A DNA stretch of 49,846 nt from an uncultured Porphyromonadaceae bacterium (lineage in GTDB: Bacteria; Bacteroidota; Bacteroidia; Bacteroidales; Muribaculaceae). The stretch lies in contig CAMWSM010000012.1 of assembly GCA_947176915.1 (NCBI GenBank), forward strand, positions 1 through 49,846. The letters are read 5' to 3'. Below are positions 32,318 to 40,497 of this stretch, piece by piece; position 1 is the first letter of the stretch; every line of letters begins with the position of its first letter. A program made the translations under genes and the position numbers. The notes under the pieces are model-generated. The model was not told the DNA's origin. It ran no database searches and saw only the letters and a program-made list of their open reading frames with translations.

Positions 32318-34971
32318 TACCTCCTAACAATCTTATCTGCCTTTCCGTTGATGACACGGATATACACACCCTTCTCAGGACATGCTATGCGCTGACCCTG
32401 GAGGTTGAAATATATTGCTTCGCCATTCTCAGCCTCTATTGAAGAGACGCCGGTTGTGCCGAAAATAGTCAGAATCATCTTCTCCGGATTGAAGGTATAT
32501 GTGCAATTTTCGTCAAGTGTGGAAATCCAGTCTTTGCCACCTTTGCTCGTTGCCGAGTAGGTTCCATTCTGATCAACTTTCCCCTCTGTGTTAGATTTTA
32601 TGTAACGGCTAACCTGAGTGGCGTCTACTGCATTGTCATATTCCCTTACCTGGAAAACTGCAAGACCCTTTTCAAGAGTGAGTGTCCATCTGCCATCGTC
32701 GCCAAGAGTCATGGGATATTCCTCCCACTTACCGTCGTCAGTAAGAGCACCACAGAGAGTATAGACATACTCATGATCAATCTCCTGAAGAGTTCCTGTG
32801 ATAGTGAGAGTGTTTGTCTCAGGATCAAATGTGAATTTAGCATTCAATACCGGCTCGGAGAAAGAGAAGTTTTCACCGTTATCAGTGTTGCAAGTATAAG
32901 CTTTATCAAGCTCTATCGCCTCATCTTTATTGGCGCCATACCATGTTGCCTTATCTCCGTCAGTGATTTTGAAATCTCCTGTCAGTGTTTCGATTTCAAA
33001 AGTGTATTCACCATTTTCACCCTTTGTGAATTTATAACCCTCGGCAGGTTCCCAACCGGGAAGTGCTCCGACAAGATAATAGTCAGTCTCAACAACGGGG
33101 GCAGGTTCAGGATCTTCGTTTTCTTCACCCACCTTTGTTACGTTAAGGGTCATCTCTTTCGGATTGAAATTGAAGGTATAGGAGCCGGCATCAATTGTCC
33201 AGTGCTTGCCATCCTTGGTTACAGCTTTCATATCCCGGTCAAACACAACGGGAACATAGCCCTCGCCTTCACCCTTTTCAGAGGAAATTATGTCTCCTTT
33301 CTTCTCATTGGCAGTATCGTATTGATTTATGAAGAAAATTCCCCCTTTAATATCATCAAGAGTGGCTGACCATACGCCATCATTTTCAGTCAGATCAGTG
33401 TCTTTCCAGTCTCCTCCCAGGATATTGCCGTAGATAGCATACTTCCAGACAGGAGCAGGATCTTCTGAAGTGTCGGGAGTACCGGTTACTGTAAGTTCAT
33501 ACATTCCGGGATTGAAGGTGAATGTGTAAGTTCCTTTCGGAATATACCAATTTTTACCTTCCTTTTTACCTTCGTTTACTGCATCAAGAACCACCGTTGT
33601 ATCATCGGCAGCGGAACTTACCCATGTCCAATCATTAGCCTCGGCATTATCCATAACTCTGAAGCCGAAATTGCCGCTCTTGACTTTAACATCGTTTAAT
33701 ATCCACATACCTTTGTCATCCTTGGTCATATCTTGTGTAGTCCAGTCGTATGAGCCGGGGAATATGTCGCCATGCATCTTAACGACCTGCTCGGGAGTAA
33801 CGGGATATTTGTTCGGCTCCTTGATTTCCACAACATAGCGGAGTTTGTTGATTCTATCAACTGTATAAACGAGCTGTGCCTTTCCGTCTGCAGTGGTGTA
33901 AACCCCATCTTTGTCAGGAAATATACGTTGGAAACTTTGGGCATCCTCAAGACTACCGTTATAATTGGATGTGCATACCTCTATAAAAGGAATATCTTCG
34001 TTATGCTTTACGATTTTGAATTTGCCGTCACCCATCGGAACCACTTCTACAAGTTCGCTGACAGATTTCGCCTGAATATCCGGCATGTTAAGCGTGCCCT
34101 TGTAAGCAGATAGAAGACCGTTTACGTCATCCAGAATTTCATCGATCGTGTATATCTCCTTGAGTCCGGGGTGTTGCACCAAATTAAGTCCCACAGGATC
34201 TTTTCCTTCTTCGGATTTCACACACCACTCAGCAAACTTTGGAGAAAGAATGAAGAGACGGCTCAAGCCACATCCATCGGTAAGGTCGGGCTGAATGCTT
34301 GTTATGGTATAAGGAAGAATGAAATCTTCAAGAGCTTCACACCCCAAGAAAGTATTTATACCGATTTCAGTGAGGCCATAATTGAGAATAGCCTCTTTAA
34401 GTTTTTTACATTTACCGAATGCCATGCCTCCTATTATACGGCACTCTCCTCCTATCTCAGCTTTTGTAAGTGACTGACATTCGTAAAATGCCCAGTCTCC
34501 TATGTTCCATACATCATTCAATTTTGCCTCTTGTAGTGATATGCAATAATCAAATGCATGATCGTGGACATACTTTATATTTGAGAAATCAAATTCTTTA
34601 AGATTTCCACATCTCTCAAAAGCCGAAGTTGGAATTGATGTAATGTCTTGAGTATTTATTTTGACTGATGTCAAGCTTCCATTACCGTAGAAACCTTTGA
34701 TAGCAATTGCCTCTACTGAGAAAGTCTGGTTGGCGACACTGTAATTAGCATTTATGGTCAGTGTTCCTGTTGGTTTATTGTCAGGATTCTGATATACCTC
34801 TACTGAGACAGAAGACCTATTCGGAACCTGATCTGCAATAACGCGCCCTTTCATAGTGGGAGTCAGGTCGACTTCATCCCCTTTCTTATAGTCGGCATAA
34901 GCTGTTCCCGATGCGAGGAGCACTGCTCCGCATGCGAGCCATTTCACCATAGCGGTAGAAAATCTGTTCAT
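32317..34971 (-). CDS. Secreted BspA-type leucine-rich and SusE/F-like repeat protein
   Basis: An 884-residue exported protein (ATG 34971, signal peptide MNRFSTAMVKWLACGAVLLA, cleavage near TAYA). Residues about 75-230 hold BspA-type (LRR_5) leucine-rich repeats such as TSAFERCGNLKEFDFS and YECQSLTKAEIGG. Four beta-rich modules of about 100 residues follow, each ending in (Y/K)(T/F)F(N/D)P(G/K/E)... and LT(V/I)TG, resembling SusE/SusF starch-binding repeats. The last 45 residues (IYFNLQGQRI then GVYIRVINGKADKIVRR) match the C-terminal tails common on exported Bacteroidales proteins. Upstream, its promoter shares an operator array with a divergent TPR-HTH regulator. Likely a surface adhesin or glycan-binding protein; ligand unknown. 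Confidence 0.82.
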   Translation of the reverse strand: MNRFSTAMVKWLACGAVLLASGTAYADYKKGDEVDLTPTMKGRVIADQVPNRSSVSVEVYQNPDNKPTGTLTINANYSVANQTFSVEAIAIKGFYGNGSLTSVKINTQDITSIPTSAFERCGNLKEFDFSNIKYVHDHAFDYCISLQEAKLNDVWNIGDWAFYECQSLTKAEIGGECRIIGGMAFGKCKKLKEAILNYGLTEIGINTFLGCEALEDFILPYTITSIQPDLTDGCGLSRLFILSPKFAEWCVKSEEGKDPVGLNLVQHPGLKEIYTIDEILDDVNGLLSAYKGTLNMPDIQAKSVSELVEVVPMGDGKFKIVKHNEDIPFIEVCTSNYNGSLEDAQSFQRIFPDKDGVYTTADGKAQLVYTVDRINKLRYVVEIKEPNKYPVTPEQVVKMHGDIFPGSYDWTTQDMTKDDKGMWILNDVKVKSGNFGFRVMDNAEANDWTWVSSAADDTTVVLDAVNEGKKEGKNWYIPKGTYTFTFNPGMYELTVTGTPDTSEDPAPVWKYAIYGNILGGDWKDTDLTENDGVWSATLDDIKGGIFFINQYDTANEKKGDIISSEKGEGEGYVPVVFDRDMKAVTKDGKHWTIDAGSYTFNFNPKEMTLNVTKVGEENEDPEPAPVVETDYYLVGALPGWEPAEGYKFTKGENGEYTFEIETLTGDFKITDGDKATWYGANKDEAIELDKAYTCNTDNGENFSFSEPVLNAKFTFDPETNTLTITGTLQEIDHEYVYTLCGALTDDGKWEEYPMTLGDDGRWTLTLEKGLAVFQVREYDNAVDATQVSRYIKSNTEGKVDQNGTYSATSKGGKDWISTLDENCTYTFNPEKMILTIFGTTGVSSIEAENGEAIYFNLQGQRIACPEKGVYIRVINGKADKIVRR

Positions 34972-35115
34972 GAAAATTTTATATTTAGTTAAGAATAATA
35001 ATATCATTTTATCTTACGATCTCCGGGCAGTCCCCTTGCAGGGGAGGATGCCGGCGACCGATCAGTAAGCCAAAAAGCGGACCATAACATGTAAGAAATA
35101 TGGATTTGACGAGTG
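34972..35115 (-). other. Structured-looking 5' leader of the leucine-rich protein gene
   Basis: About 140 nt lie between the promoter and the start codon. On the minus strand CCCCTTGCAGGGG-like arms (CCCCT with AGGGG around 35030-35045), enclosed by GATC-containing flanks, can fold. The last 50 nt are A/T-rich without a Shine-Dalgarno. No known RNA element is recognised. Confidence 0.4.
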
Positions 35116-35147
35116 CAAAATTAGATAAAAGATAGGAATGCCGCCAA
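35116..35147 (-). promoter_or_regulatory. Promoter of the leucine-rich protein gene
   Basis: Minus strand: -33 TTG (35145-35147), 21-nt spacer, -7 box TAATTTTG (35116-35123). Confidence 0.7.
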
Positions 35148-35183
35148 GAGGAATAAGGAGGCATTTTTGGCAGGGTGGGTGAA

Positions 35184-35259
35184 ATAGACTTTTTATATAC
35201 TCTCTACGGAGGTCTATGGTCTATATGAGGGTATAGACTACGGTCTATTTTGAGTCTAT
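35184..35259. promoter_or_regulatory. GTCTAT/ATAGAC operator array between divergent promoters
   Basis: Six copies of one hexamer occur in 76 bp: ATAGAC at 35184 and 35233, GTCTAT at 35212, 35219, 35243 and 35254. They form nested palindromes, including GTCTATA-N6-TATAGAC (35219-35238) and ATAGAC-N4-GTCTAT (35233-35248), and the outer copies AATAGACT and AGTCTATT are also exact complements. The array lies between the -33 of the leftward promoter (35147) and the -33 of the rightward one (35285). Probable binding sites for one transcription factor acting on both genes. Confidence 0.75.
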
Positions 35260-35284
35260 TCGTTTTGAAAATCAGAAAAGAGGA

Positions 35285-35314
35285 TTGAGGATTGAAGCGA
35301 AAGAATTAATTTTG
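35285..35314 (+). promoter_or_regulatory. Promoter of the TPR-HTH regulator gene
   Basis: -33 TTG (35285-35287), 19-nt spacer, -7 box TAATTTTG (35307-35314). The ATG begins at 35319, so transcription probably starts at or within a few bases of the start codon. Confidence 0.8.
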
Positions 35315-35318
35315 CCTT

Positions 35319-37010
35319 ATGAAAATCTACCAACATAAACTCACATTCCAGACTTTGCTAACCGCCCTGTTAGGGGTAGCCGTTCTTCTTGGCACGGGAT
35401 GCCGGAGAGAGCAAAGATTATATCCTTTCCGTTGGGAAGCTGTCGACCCACTCACTGATTCCCTGACCTTAGCCATCGATCGCGGGCTATATCTTAGGGA
35501 AGACCCTGATTCCCTTTCAATCTTGCTCAGCCGGCTGGAAAAACATACGGATAAAAAAGAAAAATTGAGAGGACGCACGGATTTCCTTCGTGCCACTTTG
35601 ATGCTACGTATGGATAGTATAGAAGGGGCCGTGTCGCGTTACACTAAGCTTCTTGAGAGTGTGGATTCTTCCTCCAATCCTTACCTTTATAACCGCTTGC
35701 TTTTCCAGACGGATAGCGATGATGTGTCGCCGGCATCATATAATGCCACGTCCGCGCGTTTGGAATATTTCCGCAAAATCAACGACCCCTTCATGAGCGG
35801 GGCGGCCTACATAGAATTGGCAAATCTGCTTACAAAAGTGAAGGATAACGAAGGCGCACTTCAAGCTTATCATGAAGCCGACTCTCTTCTCAAAGCCTCA
35901 GGTTTCCATGAATTGGCCATTCCGATTGGGAAAAATGTGGCTGAAGTGCTAATGATTAGAGGGGATTCAATAGAGGGGATAACTCTGCTGAAGGATTTGC
36001 TCAAGAACCGATATATAATTTCGCGGCCTGAACTACATTACAACATCCTTAATGATTACGTGACCGAATCCCGCGACACATTAGGAGCCCGGGAGATGAT
36101 AAAGATTCTTGACAGCGAAGGTCTTCCTTTGGAAAGCGACTGCCGGCTTGCCACTTTCCTTTCGGAAGTGGAATATGACCGGGGCAACTATCGGGAGGCC
36201 CTCCGCCTGGCTCGGGCAGGTTATCACCAGGCCATAGAGGATGAAGAGGATGATGTGAGGGCGGTGAGTATGCACAGGCTCTCGGAAGCGTTCAATGCCC
36301 TCGGTAGAAACGACAGCGCCTACCATTATCTGAGCCGTGAGATTGCTTTTGTAGATTCAATGAATATGGCTCAGCAACCGATGGAGATACGTGCCAAAGA
36401 GACCGAGCGGTTCATTCAGGAGAAAAAGATGGAGAAAGAGCTGAAGCAGGAGAAGAAGCTGCTTTGGGTGACAGTGTGTGTCTTCATCGTCTTCTGCTGT
36501 GTGATGATTGCTGCCGGGGTGGTGGTGTGGCGTATACACGCGCTTCGTCTGGCCAAGGCCAAGACCCGGCTGGAGATGGAGAAATCGCATCGACGCCTTA
36601 TGGCTACACAGATACTTGTGGAGGAGAAAGATGCCCTTCTCAATACCCTGAGCCGCGATTTGCGCGACCTTGAGGAGAAGGGGGAGATCAGCGCGGGCAC
36701 TAAAGGCCATATAGCCGCCCCCATCAAGACCCATATCGTCCAGACTTCAGGAAGAAACAGTTTTCTCGACACTTTCTCCGAACTGCATCCCGATTTTGTA
36801 GAGCGTCTGAAGGCACATTCTCCCGAACTTACCGATACTGACATACGTTTGGCGAAATATATTGCGGTAGGTCTCGACAACAAGCAGATTGCCTCTACGT
36901 TAGGCATACGTCCCGAATCTGTCAAGCAGGCTCGCTGGCGTCTGCGTTCCAAGCTTCACCTCTCTTCGGGAGCCTCTCTGGAGGATTATTTGGCAAACTT
37001 TGTGGAGTAA
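35319..37010 (+). CDS. Membrane TPR protein with C-terminal LuxR-like HTH domain
   Basis: A 563-residue regulator. The N-terminus looks like a lipoprotein signal (lipobox VLLGTGC, Cys28). A periplasmic tetratricopeptide region covers about residues 60-365. A membrane segment follows at about 380-402 (VTVCVFIVFCCVMIAAGVVVW), then a coiled-coil linker. At the C-terminus is a LuxR-like helix-turn-helix (about 505-563: TDTDIRLAKYIAVGLDNKQIASTLG then ESVKQARWRLRSKL). It thus joins an outside sensor to DNA binding in one chain, a layout known from Bacteroidetes. It is divergent from the leucine-rich protein gene with a shared operator array, so that gene and itself are the likely targets. The signal is unknown. 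Confidence 0.85.
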   Translation: MKIYQHKLTFQTLLTALLGVAVLLGTGCRREQRLYPFRWEAVDPLTDSLTLAIDRGLYLREDPDSLSILLSRLEKHTDKKEKLRGRTDFLRATLMLRMDSIEGAVSRYTKLLESVDSSSNPYLYNRLLFQTDSDDVSPASYNATSARLEYFRKINDPFMSGAAYIELANLLTKVKDNEGALQAYHEADSLLKASGFHELAIPIGKNVAEVLMIRGDSIEGITLLKDLLKNRYIISRPELHYNILNDYVTESRDTLGAREMIKILDSEGLPLESDCRLATFLSEVEYDRGNYREALRLARAGYHQAIEDEEDDVRAVSMHRLSEAFNALGRNDSAYHYLSREIAFVDSMNMAQQPMEIRAKETERFIQEKKMEKELKQEKKLLWVTVCVFIVFCCVMIAAGVVVWRIHALRLAKAKTRLEMEKSHRRLMATQILVEEKDALLNTLSRDLRDLEEKGEISAGTKGHIAAPIKTHIVQTSGRNSFLDTFSELHPDFVERLKAHSPELTDTDIRLAKYIAVGLDNKQIASTLGIRPESVKQARWRLRSKLHLSSGASLEDYLANFVE

Positions 37011-37053
37011 CGCGCCTTTTCCTGCCGACAAAAGGAAGATAATCATATCTTTT

Positions 37054-37086
37054 TTGTCCTACTTATTGAGGAATTTATTAACTTTG
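37054..37086 (+). promoter_or_regulatory. Promoter of nadB
   Basis: -7 box TAACTTTG (37079-37086) with TTG at 37054-37056, a 22-nt spacer. A short hairpin AAGATA/TATCTT with a T-run (37036-37055) overlaps the -33 side and may terminate the upstream gene. Confidence 0.6.
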
Positions 37087-37130
37087 CTGACGGATTGACC
37101 ATTCCTCCCACCGGGGAAAGGGTCGTAGAT

Positions 37131-38711
37131 ATGCTGACTATGGTTTACAGATATGATTATCTCGTCATCGGGGGCGGAATAGCCGGAATGAGTTTCGCGC
37201 TGAAAGCTGCCCGGAAAGGACGGGTCGCTTTGGTGTGCAAGACCACTCTTGAGGAAGCCAACACCTTTTTAGCACAAGGTGGAGTGGCAAGTGTTACGAA
37301 TCTTGAGGTGGATGATTTCGACAAACATATAGAGGACACCATGATTGCCGGAGACTGGCTGTCTGACAAAGATGCCGTGGAGAAGGTTGTGAAAAACGCT
37401 CCTTCCCAGATAAATGAGCTTATAGGCTGGGGTGTTGATTTCGATAAGAGAGATGACGGGTCGTTTGATCTTCACAGGGAAGGGGGACATTCCGAATTCC
37501 GGATCCTTCATCATGCCGACAACACAGGCGCGGAGATACAGCTTAGCCTTGTAGAAGAGGTGCGTAATAATCCGAATATCGACGTGTTTGACCATCATTT
37601 CGCGCTTGAAATAATCACACAGCATCATTTGGGTAAAATAGTTACCCGGCGCACCCCCGACATCACTTGCTACGGAGCCTATATCCTTAATGAGACTACA
37701 GGGAGCTGCGACACTTTCCTTGCAAAAATCACCGTTATGGCCACCGGCGGCGTGGGCGCTGTCTACACCACAACCACCAATCCCCTTATCGCCACCGGCG
37801 ACGGCATCGCAATGGTCTATCGTGCCAAGGGGACGGTAAAGGATATGGAGTTTATTCAGTTTCATCCTACGGCTCTCTATCATCCGGGCGACCGCCCCTC
37901 TTTCCTCATAACGGAGGCTATGCGCGGATACGGGGCTGTGCTCCGAAATCTTGACGGAGAGGAATTCATGCACAAATATGATCCGCGTCTGTCGCTTGCT
38001 CCCCGCGACATCGTTGCCCGAGCCATAGATTCGGAAATGAAGCTCCACGGCACAGACCATGTTTATCTTGATGTTACGCATAAGGATCCTGAAGAGACAA
38101 AACGGCATTTCCCCAATATCTATGAAAAATGTCTGTCGCTGGGAATTGATATAACCAAAGATATGATTCCTGTCGCTCCCGCAGCCCACTATCTCTGCGG
38201 AGGCATAAAGGTGGACCTTAATGGGGAATCCTCCATCAAACGCCTGTATGCTCTCGGAGAGTGCAGCTGCACAGGACTTCACGGAGGCAACCGTCTTGCG
38301 AGCAATTCCCTGATAGAGGCAGTGGTTTATGCTGATGCTGCTGCGCGACATGCCGCTGAAATGGTGGAGGGGTATGATTTCCGCAATGATGTGCCGGAAT
38401 GGAACGATGAAGGCACGGCTCATCCGGAAGAGATGGTGCTTATCACTCAAAGCATAAAGGAGGTGAACCAGATCATGGGCTACTACGTTGGTATCGTAAG
38501 GAGCGATCTTAGGCTTGACCGTGCCTGGAACCGTCTCGACATACTCTATGAGGAGACTGAAAAACTCTTCAAGGTGAGCAAGCCGAGCCGGGAATTGTGT
38601 GAGTTGCGCAACATGATCAATGTGGCTTATCTCATAATGCGGCAGGCGAGAGAGAGGAAAGAGAGCCGCGGATTGCATTTCACCGTCGACTATCCCCCCG
38701 TTAAAAAGTAA
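37131..38711 (+). CDS. nadB: L-aspartate oxidase
   Basis: It oxidises L-aspartate to iminoaspartate, the first step of de novo NAD synthesis. The FAD-binding start is YLVIGGGIAGMSFALKAA, followed by LAQGGVASV, HREGGHSEFRILHH, FIQFHPTALYHPG, LAPRDIVARAI and the C-terminal GGNRLASNSLIEAVV. These are the standard NadB blocks that distinguish it from succinate dehydrogenase. The open frame begins with TTG at 37095; I use ATG 37131 (527 residues) because GGGGAAAGGG lies before it and it gives the family length. ATG 37140 is also possible. No nadA or nadC is nearby. The S41 protease follows after 49 bp. Confidence 0.93.
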   Translation: MLTMVYRYDYLVIGGGIAGMSFALKAARKGRVALVCKTTLEEANTFLAQGGVASVTNLEVDDFDKHIEDTMIAGDWLSDKDAVEKVVKNAPSQINELIGWGVDFDKRDDGSFDLHREGGHSEFRILHHADNTGAEIQLSLVEEVRNNPNIDVFDHHFALEIITQHHLGKIVTRRTPDITCYGAYILNETTGSCDTFLAKITVMATGGVGAVYTTTTNPLIATGDGIAMVYRAKGTVKDMEFIQFHPTALYHPGDRPSFLITEAMRGYGAVLRNLDGEEFMHKYDPRLSLAPRDIVARAIDSEMKLHGTDHVYLDVTHKDPEETKRHFPNIYEKCLSLGIDITKDMIPVAPAAHYLCGGIKVDLNGESSIKRLYALGECSCTGLHGGNRLASNSLIEAVVYADAAARHAAEMVEGYDFRNDVPEWNDEGTAHPEEMVLITQSIKEVNQIMGYYVGIVRSDLRLDRAWNRLDILYEETEKLFKVSKPSRELCELRNMINVAYLIMRQARERKESRGLHFTVDYPPVKK

Positions 38712-38760
38712 GCAATCCGGAGATGTGTTCCGGAAGAATTGAAAATCACCCTATTTATAT

Positions 38761-40488
38761 ATGTTAAGAAAATTTTATCTCCTCCTGATGACAGCTTTTG
38801 CGGCTGTGTGCATATTCCCTGTCGGGGCATCTTCAGAAGAGAGGAAGCCTCAGGAGAGCCATGACATGGCTGTCAACCGCAATCTGAATATATTCAATTC
38901 GATAGTGAAGCAATTGGAGCTGAACTATGTCGACACGATACGTCCAAAGGAGGCTTTTGACGCCGCTATTGGTGCGTTGCTTTCTACCGTGGATCCCTAT
39001 ACGGTGTATTATGATTCGGAAGATCGCCAGGAACTGCTGCAAATGACCACCGGAGAATATGATTTCGGGGGCATAGGAAGCTTCATAATGGAAAGAAACG
39101 GCTCAAGCTATATCTCCGAGCCGAAACAGGGGGCGCCGGCTGCCCTTGCCGGACTGCGAAGCGGCGATAAGATCATACGTGTGGATTCTGTCGACACAAG
39201 CAACTTCGGATCGGCTGCCGTAACAAAGCTTTTGCGCGGTCCGGTAGGCACACCTCTGGAGGTTACTGTCGTAAGACCTTTCGTAACGGATTCTGTGCTG
39301 ACTTTCAACCTTGTCCGTGGAAAACTTACTGATCCTTCGGTTCCATTCAGCGGAGTGATCAACGGCAACACGGGCTATATCCGTCTGACTTCATTTATTG
39401 CAACCACAGGAAAAGAGGTTAAGAGCGCTCTTGAGGAATTTAAGAAGAATCCCGAGGTAACCCGGATTGTACTTGATTTGCGTGGAAACGGAGGAGGATT
39501 GCTTGAAAGCGCGGTGGACGTGCTCGGCAATTTCCTTCCCAAAGGTACGGAAGTGCTCCGTACAAAAGGGCGTGACGGAAGAAATGAAAAGATCTACAAG
39601 ACCACTCATTCCCCTATCTATCCCGACATACCCCTTGCCGTAATAATAGACGGCGGGTCGGCATCCTCTTCCGAGATAACGGCGGGAGCGCTTCAGGATC
39701 TTGACAGAGCCGTGCTTATAGGAAGCCGCAGTTTCGGCAAAGGTCTTGTGCAGCGCACCTTATCTCTTCCTTACGACGGTCTGCTGAAGGTTACGGAAGC
39801 GAAATATTATATCCCCTCCGGACGTCTTATTCAGGCGCTCGACTATTCCCATCGCAATCCTGACGGGAGCGTGGCTCCCACTCCCGACTCGCTGACTAAT
39901 GTTTATCACACGCTTCACGGGCGTGAGGTGCGCGACGGTGGGGGACTTATGCCGGATGTCAAGGTGGATTGGAACGGTTACAGCCGCTTGACCTATAATC
40001 TGGTGAAGGATTTCCATTTTTTTGATTTCGCAAACCGTTATGCCAACACCCATGAGGCGATAGCCTCTCCGGAGGAATTCACGGTTACTGACGAGATCTA
40101 TGCAGATTTCAAGAACAGCGTTAGTCCTGAGAATTATAATTCCGACAAAATCTGCGAGGAGTATCTGGATAAACTGAAGGAGCTTGTGGAGAAGGAGGGA
40201 TATATGACTGACGAGACCAAAGCTGCTTTTGAAACCCTCACCCCTCTTCTAAAGCAGGACATAAATAAGGAATTTGATGCGAAGCGCAATGAAGTGGGAG
40301 ATTATCTGGAGGGAGAGATTGTGGAGAGATATTACCATGCCAATGGCAAGCTTCGTCAGGAACTGAAGAATGATAAAGCCGTAAAGGAGGCTGAGCGCAT
40401 TCTTTCCGATCCGACTCTGCTGAAAAAGACCCTTGGGCATGACTTGACAGCCAACTCCGCCAAGGGTGGCAAAAAGGGAAAGAAATAA
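38761..40488 (+). CDS. S41 family C-terminal processing protease
   Basis: A 575-residue periplasmic tail-specific protease of the CtpA/Prc family. It has a signal peptide (residues 1-23), a PDZ domain at about 100-185 (EPKQGAPAALAGLRSGDKIIRVDSV), and the S41 core. The catalytic serine lies in GGSASSSE (near residue 303) and the lysine in GSRSFGKGLVQ (near 325). The C-terminal ~170 residues are charged and probably helical. Its substrates are unknown. It lies between nadB and mfd with short gaps, and mfd starts 9 bp after its stop, so all three are probably cotranscribed. Confidence 0.92.
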   Translation: MLRKFYLLLMTAFAAVCIFPVGASSEERKPQESHDMAVNRNLNIFNSIVKQLELNYVDTIRPKEAFDAAIGALLSTVDPYTVYYDSEDRQELLQMTTGEYDFGGIGSFIMERNGSSYISEPKQGAPAALAGLRSGDKIIRVDSVDTSNFGSAAVTKLLRGPVGTPLEVTVVRPFVTDSVLTFNLVRGKLTDPSVPFSGVINGNTGYIRLTSFIATTGKEVKSALEEFKKNPEVTRIVLDLRGNGGGLLESAVDVLGNFLPKGTEVLRTKGRDGRNEKIYKTTHSPIYPDIPLAVIIDGGSASSSEITAGALQDLDRAVLIGSRSFGKGLVQRTLSLPYDGLLKVTEAKYYIPSGRLIQALDYSHRNPDGSVAPTPDSLTNVYHTLHGREVRDGGGLMPDVKVDWNGYSRLTYNLVKDFHFFDFANRYANTHEAIASPEEFTVTDEIYADFKNSVSPENYNSDKICEEYLDKLKELVEKEGYMTDETKAAFETLTPLLKQDINKEFDAKRNEVGDYLEGEIVERYYHANGKLRQELKNDKAVKEAERILSDPTLLKKTLGHDLTANSAKGGKKGKK

Positions 40489-40497
40489 TCACGCCGT

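Noticed and set aside
37269..38678. A 469-residue open frame antisense to nadB
   Set aside because: It mirrors a well-conserved gene, and its translation is low in recognisable domains and high in residues produced by codon-bias shadowing.
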